NCBI GenBank assembly: GCA_024509875.1
Contig: JAMPIV010019079.1
Location: 143,190-207,189 of the forward strand
Length of the DNA: 64,000 nt
Reading direction: 5' to 3'
Origin: Oreohelix idahoensis
Taxonomy: Eukaryota; Mollusca; Gastropoda; Stylommatophora; Oreohelicidae
In this document: positions 33,221 through 45,236 of the stretch, piece by piece
How the letters are laid out: each line of letters starts with the position of its first letter
Numbering within the stretch: the stretch's first letter is position 1
Translations under genes and position numbers: made by a program
The notes under the pieces: model-generated
Database searches by the model: none
The model's input: the letters and a program-made list of their open reading frames with translations, nothing else
What the model was told of the DNA's origin: nothing

Positions 33221-34790
33221 CTGTTAAGTCATATTTTAATCAAGGGGAGTTTAGCGTTAAAATACTTGTAGATACAGGCCGGATTGTTGTTAACACCCTT
33301 GTGTAGCTGCTAGTTTGTTAAAAAAAATATGATCGAGAATCTGCTCGAATGTTCTAGATGAGTTCAGCTCACGTCTCTACGGCGTGTTAGCGCGGGGATG
33401 AATTTTTTAATGAGCGGTTTTTTGAGCGGCTGAATTTTGTCGTCAGTGTGTCCCGGAATAAGATATTGTTGGCGTGAAAGGGATTTTTGATACTTGCTTA
33501 TGTATTTCATAAAGCCATGGATATGAGGCTTGGTTATGTACTGCAGAACGTACGTTATTGGAGATTTTGAGGCCAGGAGTTGTATAGGCCATTATTTCAT
33601 GTGAAGGGATAGTTTTGAGATATTTAAGATATTTTTTCAGGCCAAGGATTGTAGGCCATTGTGTGTTCATATCTCTGATGAGGGATATTTTTGAAGTTTG
33701 ACGGATCGTTAAAGGGGAATGTTCTTTCTCCCATAATATATATTATTGTAAACTGCGACATGTGCAGTTCCCTTCCCTGAATGGAGGTTTTTGCCACGAG
33801 ATTTATGATTATGAGCTGCTATGCTCCACATCCTTTGTGATGGAGAGTTTTGTATCAATAACTGTATTTTCTAAGCATTTACTTACTGATGATCTACGGA
33901 TTGGGGCTTACTTGATGTGTCATATTTTGCCGTGAACTGTAACCTATTGACAGTGTATTATTGATGATGTCAACGTTTGTTGTGGCGTAATAAACAGTGT
34001 AGAACGTTTCTGGAGTTACAACTTTCCTGACTCCTATATGTGCATCGGTGTGTGTGATTGTTATTAACTTACTCTAGTACTACATGGCATTCGCGTCTGT
34101 TGACAGTCATTTACTCACACATCAGTCGGCCACCTGTAAGCCCGACATAAGCTGATTGCCTATATCAGCGGAACATTATAATAACATTTATTATCCTCTC
34201 TTACACCACCTATATATCAACACAGCAACAGTGGTGGTCAGCAACAGCGGTCGCCAGTGATATGGGGCTATTATGAAGTGATGCACAAGCTGTTCTACCG
34301 TGTAACCAGTTCTAGTTTTCTGTGAGCAAGTTTCTACTACGGAAGGATATTATCTTACACGGAGTTTACTATACAAGTTATTCAAGTCAAGAGTAGCAGC
34401 GTTCCAGTCCCTCTTCTCGTGCACCAAGTTATGATGTCAGCACCCGATGTCTGGAGTTACGTTTGAAAGCCGCTATCACCATTGGATTTCTTTAGACTGT
34501 GTTATCTATGTACATCATTGCTGCTGTTGTGGAAGCTGGGATTTTTCCTTTGAAAGATAAGTGGTTGTTTGTTTTGTAAACTGTGCCACTGTATAGTTAA
34601 TTGAGCCTTCCTCAGGACTTACGCTATTAGATCCTTGTATTTGTTGTTTTCTATGTTATATATGTATATTTCTGCGGGTTTGGTTGGGTGGAGAACTTAC
34701 GTTCGGATATATCCCACTTCACCGAGGGCCGAGTAAGGGTTCTTTAGGGACTTGTTTGACTAAGTTCGTTTCGTAAAAGATCCCTTGACA
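33221..34790 (+). repeat. Putative 5' LTR of the second gypsy element
   Basis: LINE C ends abruptly before TGTTAAG at 33221. CTTGACA at 34784-34790 would be the matching, imperfect inverted end of an LTR of about 1.57 kb. An AATAAA lies at 33990. Downstream are a leader and a gypsy Gag (37807 onward) in the same direction. No second LTR was found, so the call rests on position and the TG-CA ends. A short retropepsin-like peptide (ILVDTG) at 33250-33290 is an unexplained feature inside it. Confidence 0.45.
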
Positions 34791-35172
34791 TAATTTGGGC
34801 ATACTCCTGTTTACGCCGGATTCAGTCATCATTATAATTGTTTAGGTGTGACGAATCTCTCAGTGTTGTTGTTGTTATATTTTTTCCTCTGTTCCTTAGT
34901 TTATTAATTAATTTGTTTTGTGAGTGTCCTATCTCTCCTGCCTATCTTTTAGTTTCGATATACATTTTTCGTTTATACACTGTTTTGTCACTTGTATTGT
35001 TATACTATTCGCAGCTGTCATTGCAAGCTTTGCAATATTTTGTGCTTTATTTATGCTTTCTTACTTTAGTTGATTCCTGCGAACGTGTTGATTTGTGCTT
35101 TATATCTTTGTCTTTGTCACTCTGTCTGTACTGTCTATTTTTGTCATGCACTGTCAAGATTATAAATGCATT

Positions 35173-35191
35173 AATATATATATATATTATA

Positions 35192-35260
<69 letters not shown>
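35173..35260. repeat. (TA)n tract, left part split by Tigger
   Basis: About 88 bp of nearly pure TA ends exactly at the left terminus of the pogo/Tigger element. It continues at 37534 on the other side. Confidence 0.95.
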
Positions 35261-35263
<3 letters not shown>

Positions 35264-37533
35264 TAGAACCTCTCTAAAGTTGACCACCCAAGGGACTGTA
35301 GCAAACCCGGTCAACACACGGAGGTGGTCAACATAAGGAACGAGGCCTATTTGTTCTGATACTTTACTTCCTTGAACAGCTTATATTGGGAGAATACAGA
35401 ATAATACGAAATCATACATAATCACAACATCAAATCAAATCATGAACAGCTGTTTTATCATTGTGTAATCATTCTTTCTGAAAAAGGGAGTCAATCTTGG
35501 TCTGTTTCTTATTCTTATGACAAACATAAGGGGAGAAAGCACTCTCAAACGCTGGCTACACCACTGAACATTCCTGGGCATTTTTTCCACAGCAAATGAC
35601 TTCAACTGCATTATCAGATGCCTGACAGCCTCTTCTTTTTGAGTCTCTGCAATTACTGTGTCATTGTCACTTTACTTATTTCTTCAACTTCACCACTGCT
35701 TCATGCACTGTTATGCTTGTATGTACTTCGGTCAATTACGCTTGGAAAATTCCTTCTGGGTCAGGTTCATTACAGGGTGCCACCTCATCATCCATTGCAA
35801 CAACACCTTCACAATCTCCTCCTTCGAATTCTGCCATTGGCGATGGACTGTCCGATGGGGCTAAAACGTCATGCTCGTTAGGGGTTGTGACAAATTCCAC
35901 ATTTCTTGAATAAAACACTTCTATATCGTTTCCCGGCTGAACTTTATTCCAAGCAGAACTGACCCAGAGGACAGCATCCAGAGCGTTAACTGATGCAGCA
36001 GATGAAGTTGCTTCCACAGGCGGACCACAGATCTGTGTTTTTAGTAATGAGACCCATTGCATGAGCTGGGCCCGGTAGTGCATTTAAATGTTTGATGATG
36101 CCTTAGTCAAGAGTTGGGTTTTGACGTGGTGTTTGGAGGCAGAAATTTCAGTATCACGTTTAGTGAGATGTTTCCACTTGTGGGTGGCCAGGGACAGTTG
36201 TGTACTGTCAGTAGAATAGACCGTTTCTTCTTCATTTCTCGGTCGATGCCCTTACCCACTCCTCTAATATGGGCGCCAGTCATCCATGCGGATTTGTTTG
36301 ATCTCCAAGTGACGGGGAGGTCTTCGGGCTTCAGGTTCTTGAATGCGCGTGGCTTTGCCGATTTACCAATCACCAAGGGCTTTAGTTTCTCTCCGGTTGA
36401 GCTAGCGCAAAGCATAACTGTGAAACGTTCTTTGGAAAGTTTTCCGCTCTTACATTTGTCACCCTTCATGGCGAGGCTCCTGTCAGGCCATCGCCTTGAA
36501 AAAGAGTCCGCACTCGTCAGCATTAAAGATGTCGGTCGTATTTGATAAGCCTCTGGCGAAGTAACGGAAACTTTTGATGAACTCTTCCACAGCTTCTACT
36601 GGAACTTCATTGGATTCACACCACAAACACTTTCTGGGAGTAATCGCGTGTCGCAGTTTAAATTTCTCGAGCTAACACTTGATGCTTGGAAATCTTCTGC
36701 CACTCCCGAATTCCTTGCGGAATTTTTTAGCAACTTCTTGAATCATCCGACCCGGAGATTTCGGGCGTTTAACTGCTCTCATTTGTTTGAAAAACCAGTT
36801 TAATGTGGCTTCATTGACTTCATCTAGGGGGGTTTTCCTCCTTTTCCGCTGTAGATCTCCGCTTTCCTTAAAACATCCTCTCCAAGTACTCATGTTTAAC
36901 GTTTTTGGATGTAGCTACACTGTGGTCTTGCTAACCCCCAAATGATTTTCTTGGCTTTCTTTCTTTGGCTGCTGGCTGTTCCCAGAAAAATGTAGAAGAT
37001 CAACCTATTCCATCATGTGTTATAATCCTTGAGTTCGTTGCCCGTTGGGCGATGCAAAAAGGTTAGGTTAAGTTCTTGTCCAACGTTAAAGTGTATAAAA
37101 CACAGTCTGAGAGAAAAACTAGACAGTTTAGTAGTTGAATTACTATCAACCGGCAGGGCAGTCATGAGCAAGAATGAAGATTCTGCTTAGAATTGGTCTT
37201 TTTGATACGGCCTGTTTTTGCGAAAAAAAATCAAAGAGGTCAGGTTTAATTTTTCTTTGTCGGCAAGCAATCATTCGAAAAGCGGTCAGAAAGCCTGTGC
37301 CGACAAAATTCCAAAGACACTGATTTTTAAAAACTGGTTCAAGTGAATAGAGGGTAGATTACTATTGTGTGTCATAGTCCAAGAGGTCAAGATACAACTT
37401 ACAGAGGTGGTGTCAACTTATAGAGGTCGTCTTCCATTGGGTACATGTGATGCGTGTTCGGTCTATGAAAATTGTGGTCAACTTCGGGAGGATGGTCAAT
37501 GTAGGGAGATGGTCAACTATGGAGGTTCTACTG
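35261..37533 (-). mobile_element. pogo/Tigger DNA transposon (2.27 kb)
   Basis: The left end is CAGTAGAACCTCTCTAAAG; the right end, reverse-complemented, is CAGTAGAACCTCCATAG. The shared motif GTTGACCA follows in both. TA flanks both ends (35259-35260, 37534-37535), as expected for Tc1/mariner/pogo insertions. The transposase is on the minus strand. It is embedded in a (TA)n tract within the leader of the second gypsy element. Confidence 0.92.
35736..36893 (-). pseudogene. Tigger-like transposase (CENP-B HTH plus DDE), dead
   Basis: The frame at 36893-36672 holds the N-terminal HTH with TPLDEVNEATLNWFF and SPGRMIQEVAKKFRKEFG. Around 36530-36490 a broken frame reads NADECGLFFKAMA (first catalytic Asp), then a stop. 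Frame 36523-36107 has GKLSKERFTVMLCASSTGEK and LLTVHNCPWPP, where the expected Asp of DNCP is His. Next, the residue after the third Asp is a stop codon (near 36093). Frame 36083-35736 is the C-terminal tail. The family cuts and pastes its own DNA at TA. Loss of the second acidic residue, stops and shifts show it is inactive. It is related to pogo/Tigger and CENP-B/JRK proteins. Confidence 0.9.
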
Positions 37534-37565
37534 TATTATATATATAATATAGATATATATAATAT

Positions 37566-37609
<44 letters not shown>

Positions 37610-37612
37610 GGT
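37534..37612. repeat. (TA)n tract, right part
   Basis: Imperfect TA repeat continuing from the left part at 35173-35260, directly after the Tigger right end. Confidence 0.9.
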
Positions 37613-37806
37613 ATATATGAAGTGATTAAATTATATTATTAATAGGTAAGGTAATTATACACGTTCTTGAGCAAGGACTTGTCACCCACTGAGTTGGGTT
37701 AAAGTGAGTTTCAGCGAGGAATATATTTACATAAGTTATCTATATCATATAATTAGACATAATGTCTACTTAAGATTAATTCATTGAGCAAGGGAAATCC
37801 TTTAAT

Positions 37807-39120
37807 ATGACTACTGAGGAGGTAAGAGAATTCGCACTTGCCGAATATGCCAAGGCGCAGAAGTCGGAAGAAAAGAAACAGAAATTAGAGGTTGAAAAAC
37901 AGAAAATAGAGGCTGAGGATAGAAAAATTCAACACCAAATGGAAATGAAAAAAACAGAAATTAGAGGCTGAGGATAGAAAAATTCAACAGCAAATGGAAG
38001 AGAAAAAAAATGCAAATGCAAATGGAGGCTGAAAAACAGAAAATGGAAAAACAGAAATTAGAAGCTGAAGAGAGAAGATTCAACAGCCAATGCAAAGGGA
38101 GGCTGAAAAACAGAAATTAGAGGCTGAAGAAAGAAAATTGCAGATGCAAATGCAAGCTGAAGAAAATATGAGACTGCATGAGGAAAAGATGTCGTCTATA
38201 GAGCTGGAGAGAATAAAGGCAGTGAATATTGGTAACACACAAAATGAGACAAACAATCAAACAACTTCTAATAAGGCAAACACTAAATCTTATGATATTG
38301 AATTGGCTGTTTTCAACTCTGACTGCGACGATGTTTTATTCTATCTAAATAGATTTGAACTTTCATGTGAATCTCATAAGATAGATAAGTTCACAGGATA
38401 TTGTGAACAACTTAGGAAGTTATTTAAGGGTGAAGCTTTGAATACTATAAGTATGTTGGAAGGTTCGACAATGAATAACTATGATGTTGTCAGAGCGGCG
38501 CTTATTAAAAAAAATACCAACTGGTATGAAGAAGGTTATCGCCTACGCTTTAAGTCTATATTGCCTTAGACAGGGAAAGATTTTTCAGACTTTATATCAC
38601 ATATTCGCCTTACGTTTTCACGTTGGGTTGAAAACTTTCAAAAAACTGAACACATATGAAGCCCTTATGGACTTATTGGCTTCGCGACAAAGTCATGTCA
38701 TCAGTTAGTGAATCTTTTCTTTCCTTTCTACATGAGCGAAAGCCTTTAAACTTAAAAAGATATGGAACAATACTGTCGCCAATACGTCACGGCTCATCCA
38801 AATGTAACTGTTAGCAATTCTGAAGCCATAGAAAGGTTTACCCGTGGCTTCAGCAATACCATATGGTCCTAATTGGCGACGTTCCGTAGATCTCAAAGTG
38901 CTGAACGCAATTTTGGTAGGAGAGATAATCGTAATTTTGGACAGAAACCAAAGGGGTCCATCACGTAACGATTCTCCTTCTTCAAGAAACTGGAGACAAT
39001 TTAACGGTCCTCAACATTTTAGTCCCAACAATTATGGAAATTATGGAAGGGGTAACTTCAATAGAAAATTATCAACACTACAATAATTTTTCTCAGAGAC
39101 AGCAAATCCCATCAAATAGA
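37807..39120 (+). pseudogene. Gag of the second, decayed gypsy element
   Basis: The ATG at 37807 opens MTTEEVREFALAEYAKAQKS, followed by a Lys/Glu/Gln-rich coiled coil made of imperfect repeats (KQKLEAEERKLQMQMQ) that run through three frames because of shifts in A runs (37940-38090). The frame 38090-38569 then gives a capsid-like region (YDIELAVFNSDCDDVLFYLNRFE). Later fragments 38600-39086 are Asn/Arg-rich. The layout resembles the Gag of the 11465-20137 element, but the sequence is well diverged. It would have formed the RNA-packaging particle. Confidence 0.75.
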
Positions 39121-39769
39121 TATTTTGATCAAAGGGGAAATGACAATTGCAACTATGCTAACTGGGGTTTCAAATCAGAACAATACTTTCAATAGAGAAA
39201 TAAACAATGCTTCCAATAGAGATAATAGTCGCGACAGATCGCGATATGACGGTAGATCTCCAAATGAAATAGATCGTAATAACGCCATGCTAACTCTGCT
39301 CAACAAGAGCCCGAAGGTTGTTAATGATCAAAGTAACAATAATAATAGAGTCTCTAAAGCTACTGCTTGCTCTGCTTTCAATTTCGAGAGAGCATCTCAG
39401 TGCCCGGAGTGCACAACTTTGTTCCAACCTACAGCTATAACTACCTTGAGTTGCGGTCCCATCCTCTACCCGCTCTTCCTGCCTTACGCTGCGCAGGAAC
39501 CGGAAGAGGGTCCTCCTTACTCGACAGACAAGGAATGTGTGAATAATAATCTAGGTCAGTTCTTTGTGGATTCAGGATGCAACAGCGGTTTGGTGTTAAA
39601 CCCGCAGGTTTTTTTCTCCACAGATCCTTCCTGTGGTCACTGGGTAATGTGGGGATGAAATGTGTGTCAAGTTTGGTGGGACACGTGAAACTTGTCCGAC
39701 TGCGATTATCTACACATAGCCACTTCCATTTTTTACGGGAACCAGTGTCCACGAAGAGCTAATGGACCT
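39121..39769 (+). pseudogene. Gypsy-2 Gag end and protease-like region
   Basis: The frame 39125-39658 is Asn/Arg/Ser-rich, then contains FNFERASQCPECTTLF and FFVDSGCNSGLVLN, a plausible retropepsin active-site segment (DSG). Homology fades near 39750, where family B LINE sequence starts. The protease call rests on one motif and its place after Gag, so it is moderate. Confidence 0.55.
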
Positions 39770-40390
39770 TAACCAACAGAAATGAATAAAGGCGAAGAAC
39801 AGCCTTTGCTGTACGCAACAACATTGTGGAAGTCATCCCAGTACAGCACAAACACCAAATGAAGACTGCATGAGAGCTTGTGTACGGTTCCTATGTGCTT
39901 CTCTATGGTGCGGAATGTTGGAGAGTAACAGAGAAGGAAATGTCGAAACTGTCCTCCTTCCACACAATCTGCCTAAGGAAAATTCTCCGAATCTATTGGA
40001 CCAAAACAACCAACAGCAAACCATGAACTACTTTATTCGGAGTAGAAACCAGGAGGACATGCAGTTAACCATCCATAGCTGGTAGAGCGCCTGTGGATTT
40101 GGGTGGGCAACGACGTCCGTCCAGAAGTGTACCCCCTTGATACCATCACGAAGAACAGCTATGCTATTGGACACCCGAGGAAAGCGAAAGAGCGGCCGAC
40201 CAAAAACAACTTGGCGGAGGACTGTGGAGGCTGAGATGCAAAGAATGAACCAGAGTTGGGGCACTGTACGAAGGATGGCCGCCGACCGAGCAAAGCGGAA
40301 ATCAAATTGATTTCTCGTCGGCCCTAACAAGACGCCACCAAGTCTTAAATATGGGCCACCAGACTGCTTTGACGGTTGGTGGTTATGGAT
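39770..40390 (+). mobile_element. Family B LINE 3' fragment inside gypsy-2
   Basis: Plus-strand sequence collinear with the C-terminal third of family B (compare 46720-47300 on the minus strand). It includes a block matching GAECWRVTEKEMSKLSSFH and RGKRKSGRPKTTWRRTVEAEMQRMNQ, and ends in the family 3' UTR (ACTGCTTTGACGGT near 40366). It is diverged, with frameshifts. No clear TSD was found. Confidence 0.8.
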
Positions 40391-40439
40391 CAAAGCAGGA
40401 GAAGAAAGATTGTCCACCCCTTGTATGCGCCAGAAGCCT

Positions 40440-42300
40440 ATCGCGGACCTTAATCGGTCGGACGTAGACAAGAAAATTAAGGAGCTGTACCCCGCAACAA
40501 AATGCTATCTGGGAAGAGCAAAACATTTAGGCGGCTTATGCCCGTCACGTAACGAGAGCACAAGCTCAAAATCTTTTACAGAACTCCATCTGCTGAAATT
40601 AATGAAGTAATAACTATAAATCATCCACTAACCACCCTTGCCAATTACTTGCTGATGAAGTCACGCTGAAGACGAGATTTTCAAACAAGCCATAAAAGAT
40701 TAACAAATTTTAAAAACTGCCTTGGAGTATGGACGAAATTTTAGGGAAATGATTAAAAGCAAGTTAATTACAACAACCTCTTGATAATCTTTAGATATTA
40801 TAAATGAAGTATGGAGAGAAAGAACAACCACCACAACCAAATGGAAAGACAGTAATTATTGTTAAGTTTACCGAAGAAAGGAGATGCTATCAGACTGTCA
40901 TAACTGGCGGTGGTTATATCGTCTATTATCAGTAACCTTGAAAAATTATTAAGTTTGCATGATGTTTGAAAGACTTAAATTGCAACTGCTGACGAAAAGA
41001 ACGAGAAAGAACAAGATCAAGCGGGGTTTCAGGCCGAAACGGATCATGTATTGATCAACTTTTTCCACAACTAAGAACAATATATAGAAAAAATCAGTGG
41101 GAAAGGCAATCGGCCCACTTATTATCACCTTCGTTCGTCGATTTTCTAAAAGCCTTTAGATAGTCTACAACCGCCCGATCATTGTGGAAGGATACTTACA
41201 ATTCGTATGGTTTTTTCCACACAAAAAAAAAAGATGTGATATAGTAATCAAAGCGCTATATGAACAATTGCCCAAGATGTTGGTGTTAGAACAAATAAAG
41301 GGAATACAGTAATGGTTTCACAGTAGAAAACAGGGTGTGAAAACAAGTGCTGTATTAATTGTCACCACTACTAATTTTGGAATATGCTTATTGATTGGGT
41401 TAATGAGAAAACGATACCCAAAATGAAACAATTGGGTATGAAAATGGACAAATTGGAAAATTTCCTGGGGGACCTGGAATGCGCAGATGGATGTATCATT
41501 CTTAAGTTCAACACCAAGACAATCCAGAAGAAAGCAATAAATAATTTGTGTCCATCTCCTCGGTTTAAAATTGGTCTCCAAATAAATGCCGCCTAAAACT
41601 AAAACTAAAGCTATGAAACTTTTTCTAAACGACGACCGTTGATATCAATCTAGAACGGGAAAACACCTACAGAAAAAATGGTGGAAAAGTTTCAATTATT
41701 TAGGCAGTAAAATGCACGCAGGAAGGGTTGACACATAAACAAACAAGGAGAAATCCATACTAAGAAATTGCTTTGGCAGCTAGCGCCTTCAATAGATTAT
41801 CTAACATTTGGAAATTACGATCATTGAATATACATACCAAGCTTCGTCTGTTTAATTCAAATGTTATCTCAGTGTTAACATACGGCTGTGAGAGTTGGAA
41901 AATAACAAAATCAGTGGAGAACAAGCGGAATACATTCGAGACCAAATGTCATAGAAAACTCATGAACATCAGGTGGAAAGAATTCAAGACTAATCGACAA
42001 ATAAGAGAAGACTCTAGGCAGAAAAATATGTCCGCCGACTACTATAACGGAAAAGACGATGGTCATGATAATCAGGTCATGTCCTACCGAATGCAAAACA
42101 ACAAGAAACATACCACTACAAGAAGCGATCACTTGGTTTTCCTGAAGGATAAGCGGAAAAAAAGGGAAGACCAAAAGAAACACTCAGAAGAACTATAATA
42201 AGAGAAGGAAGAACGTTGGGCCTAAATAATGTGCAAGAGCTAAGAAGGAGGATGGCGTCACAACGAAACAACCTGGAGAGGCACTGGGTTTTCTGCCTTT
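40440..42300 (+). pseudogene. Heavily decayed RTE-like LINE
   Basis: Fragments follow the order of RTE-like proteins: linker-like near 40560-40700, RT-like near 40920-41260 (AGFR-type and FVRRFSKSL, a damaged KAF block), a MLIDWV segment at 41384, LGDLECADG near 41470 in place of DFADD, and YGCESWKITKSVENK at 41880-41925. It ends in a basic C-terminus to about 42200. Stops occur throughout. It is the most decayed LINE in the nest. Confidence 0.6.
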
Positions 42301-42376
42301 GATGCGCCGTGTGTTTGGCGCTTAAAAAGAATTTTATTATATATTAGTATTAATATAAATCAGGATAACTCACTCC

Positions 42377-43262
42377 GTGAGTTCACAAGAGTCTTTTATC
42401 AAACTTCAGCAAATTGATACTTCATTAAAAATGTTTTTTCTCCTAGTTAAAGAAGATAATGCAGATGGCAACACAAATCTTAAATATTGGTTCTCAATTA
42501 AGAATGGAGTTCTAGTTCGTATGGTACAAAGTTCTACTTCAATCATACGTTCGCAAATTCTTGTACCTACTGACATGAGAGTTCGGATCTTGCATCATGC
42601 CCACAACTCTCAGTGTGCAGGACATATGGGATTTTCCCGTACTAAATCTAGGGTTCTTTCTTCCTTCTTTTGGCCGGGCGTAAATAGAGGTATAAATATA
42701 TATTGCCGCTCCTGCAAGATATGTCAGGAAGTTAAATCATGAGGTCCACGCCATGCAGCACCTATCCAAGCTGCGGATATTCCTATTCGTCCTTTTCAAA
42801 AAATGGCAATTGTCATCATTGGTCCTTTTAAAATTAATCTGCTAGGGGACACCAGTTCATCCTTACATGCATTGACATTGCTGCAAACACGTTGGCCAGA
42901 GGCTATAATACCGTCTCAAGAGCATTTCTACTACTGATGTTGCAGATGTCCTTTGGCTAATATTTTCACGTCTAGGGTTTCCCAAAGAAATCTTATCAGA
43001 TCATGGCACACAATTGATATCAGACTTGATGTCTCAGGTGATGTCCACGCTCCTCATTGAAAGGTCATTAAGTAGTGTATATCATCCTATGTCAAACGGA
43101 ATAGTCGAGCGTCAGAATAGAACGCTTAAGAATTTACTTGGGAAAATAACTGAAGACCATCCTCAGGATTGGGACAGGGTTTTACCCGCTGCTCTTTTCG
43201 CGTATAGAGAAGTGCCCAATGAGCATACGGCGTCACTCTTTATGAAGAATCTAGGGCACTAG
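42377..43262 (+). pseudogene. Integrase of the second gypsy element, truncated
   Basis: Frame 42377-42742 contains the HHCC zinc module (ILHHAHNSQCAGHMG, then CRSCKICQ). A shifted region 42745-43010 holds the core start, where the first catalytic Asp is replaced (AIVIIGPF). Frame 43014-43262 begins after SDHGTQ (second Asp) and includes SNGIVERQNRTLK (Glu) and ALFAYREVPNEHT. It stops at 43262, before the C-terminal domain. No RT lies between protease and integrase, and none follows. Inactive. Confidence 0.85.
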
Positions 43263-43561
43263 TCATAACCAGCTGGTAAGGATATAAACACAAGGAAGTG
43301 ATATAACACTTTCGGTGACTTTGTTATAATAAACAAGGTGAGAAGAAAGTAACACCTTGGTAAAGATTTATTCGACGTAATAGCGAGTAGCCTACAGATT
43401 GGTGATGTAGTGATTTTGGTAAACATGACAAGTGGTGAGGCCTTATATGGTCATGGAGTAAGTTCAGATGAGAATGGGATATACCCCTGCTAAAAATAAG
43501 GCTCCTTACCGGTGGGGAAGGGGGGGCGGGGGGGGGGTGAGATTAACATGAAACTAAACTT

Positions 43562-43672
43562 AATTGGATCTCTCCCCCGACAGAACCTCACGGAAAGCCA
43601 TGTGCAACCGGGAGCAAAACTTCCGCTTAAAACCGGGCGCGGCATTTGAAGGTTTTTTAGCACTGTATCCTG
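43562..43672 (+). repeat. Direct repeat pair, copy 1
   Basis: Starts AATTGGATCTCTCCCCCGAC and ends GCACTGTATCC. Copy 2 lies 309 bp downstream at 43871-43972 with scattered differences. No TSD or coding assignment was possible. Confidence 0.85.
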
Positions 43673-43870
43673 TAATCGATAACCTGGCACATTTAAAATG
43701 CGAAACTACACATTGTACCTCCGAAATCGGCGAGTATTTGCCTGAATGGCGAGGGACACCTGTCTCTGTACAAGAAAAGGGATACTCACGTAAAATCAAT
43801 GTCAGGTTAGACATAAATAATAACCTGAGATTTCGCCTCGAGTATTAGCGGGCGTACGAAAAAAAAAAAA

Positions 43871-43972
43871 AATTGGATCTCCCCCGACAGAACCTCAAGG
43901 AAAGCCTTGTGCAAAGGGAGCAAAACTTCCGCTTATAACCAAGAGCGTTTGAAGGTTTTAGCACTGTATCCC
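43871..43972 (+). repeat. Direct repeat pair, copy 2
   Basis: It begins after a poly(A) run at 43859-43872 and follows copy 1 in order with a few substitutions and deletions (for example TTATAACCAAGAGCG in place of TTAAAACCGGGCGCG). Confidence 0.85.
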
Positions 43973-44780
43973 ATCTTCGTCAAAAGAGATCATGGACAGA
44001 CAAAACAAGAGCTCGTAAATAGGATTCCCCCATCGGACCGGCTATAGGGTTAGGAGTTGCTGCTAAAAGTGTCAAACTCCCATACTAATGCTGAAAGTCC
44101 AAACCTTAGGATCCTCCTTATGTGAAAATAATTAAAATGATTCAATACACTGTAACTTCATTTATCTGAGGGATAACTGCATCTTAAACTAGTTGCAGCA
44201 GATTACAGCCTTTTCTGTGCAATCAAGTCTGTATATTAATTCACCCGCTATCTGGGTAAATTGTAATATGCGTATTTTACCATGTTATATTCGCATTTAG
44301 CGTGTATAAATTGCTTGTGGATTTAGTTCCACATGGGGGCTGGCAACCTCATCATACAAAATAACTTGCCTCATAAACCACAACTGCAACAGCCGGTGAC
44401 TGTTTCGTGCTGGTTTCCTGACAAGGAACCAATAGCAGAGGTAGCCCTAGGCTCCAAAGGGATCAGGGAGGGGATGATGATAGCATCATTGTGTAAATAT
44501 TTAATATGCCGATTTGAATTATATGTATATTTATGTATGTATATCGTAAAACATTTAAAGATAGGTCAGAAGATATTTATGGTCCGGTCTGAGCTGAAGT
44601 GATAGTGGTAAATGTGTGAGAATAAAGGTGTAGAAAAATAGATTTTCACGAGGGAATAGCGTAAGAGGAAGATCAGTCTCTGGAGTGATTAGTTTTTCTA
44701 CTCCAGCCTATCTATACGACTATGTTTAATAACAGACGACCTTTCTCTCCATATATATATAAATATAGGTTACACTGCCC

Positions 44781-44801
44781 ACACACACACACACACACAC
44801 A
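44781..44801. repeat. (CA)n microsatellite
   Basis: About ten CA units. Confidence 0.9.
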
Positions 44802-45180
44802 ATTATGTGACTACAAGACACACAAACGTGAAAAACTATGGATAAACATATAGGGGTAGAGTTTGACCGACACACTGAAATAAGTATATGTTTAGTTTAT
44901 TATCATTAAAAACTCATCACAACATCCAACATATAGAAATCAATATAAATCAAAGTTACAGAATGGTGAAAATAAACCCACAAGTGTCTTCCCCTCTGTT
45001 GAGAAAGATCCCGCAAGAAGTTAATAACTCCAAAAAGTCAAAGATAAACACTATGGTATAGAATAGACTGTGAAGAACAAGTTCCACTAAATACTACTCG
45101 GTAAAGTAATCAGGTTAGCAAAAATAATAGAAGGAAGAAGTTAATACAATGATTGTAACAAAAAAAAGAAGAAATTATTT

Positions 45181-45236
45181 ACTCTCTCTCTCTCTCCCTC
45201 TCTCTCTCTCTTTCTCTCTGTCTCTCGCTCTTTCAG
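45181..45236. repeat. (CT)n microsatellite
   Basis: Imperfect CT repeat with occasional CCC, TTT and GT interruptions. Confidence 0.9.

Noticed and set aside
35047..35304. Tyr-Ile repeat frames here and at 60882-61349
   Set aside because: Artefacts of (TA)n tracts.
43517..43537. G-run as a G-quadplex or telomere-like element
   Set aside because: A simple homopolymer-like run without repeated spaced G-tracts; more likely low complexity or an assembly artefact.
44333..44602. An 89-codon plus-strand frame starting MGAGNLIIQNNLPHKPQLQQ
   Set aside because: No recognised motif, no neighbours supporting a gene, and length expected by chance in such sequence.
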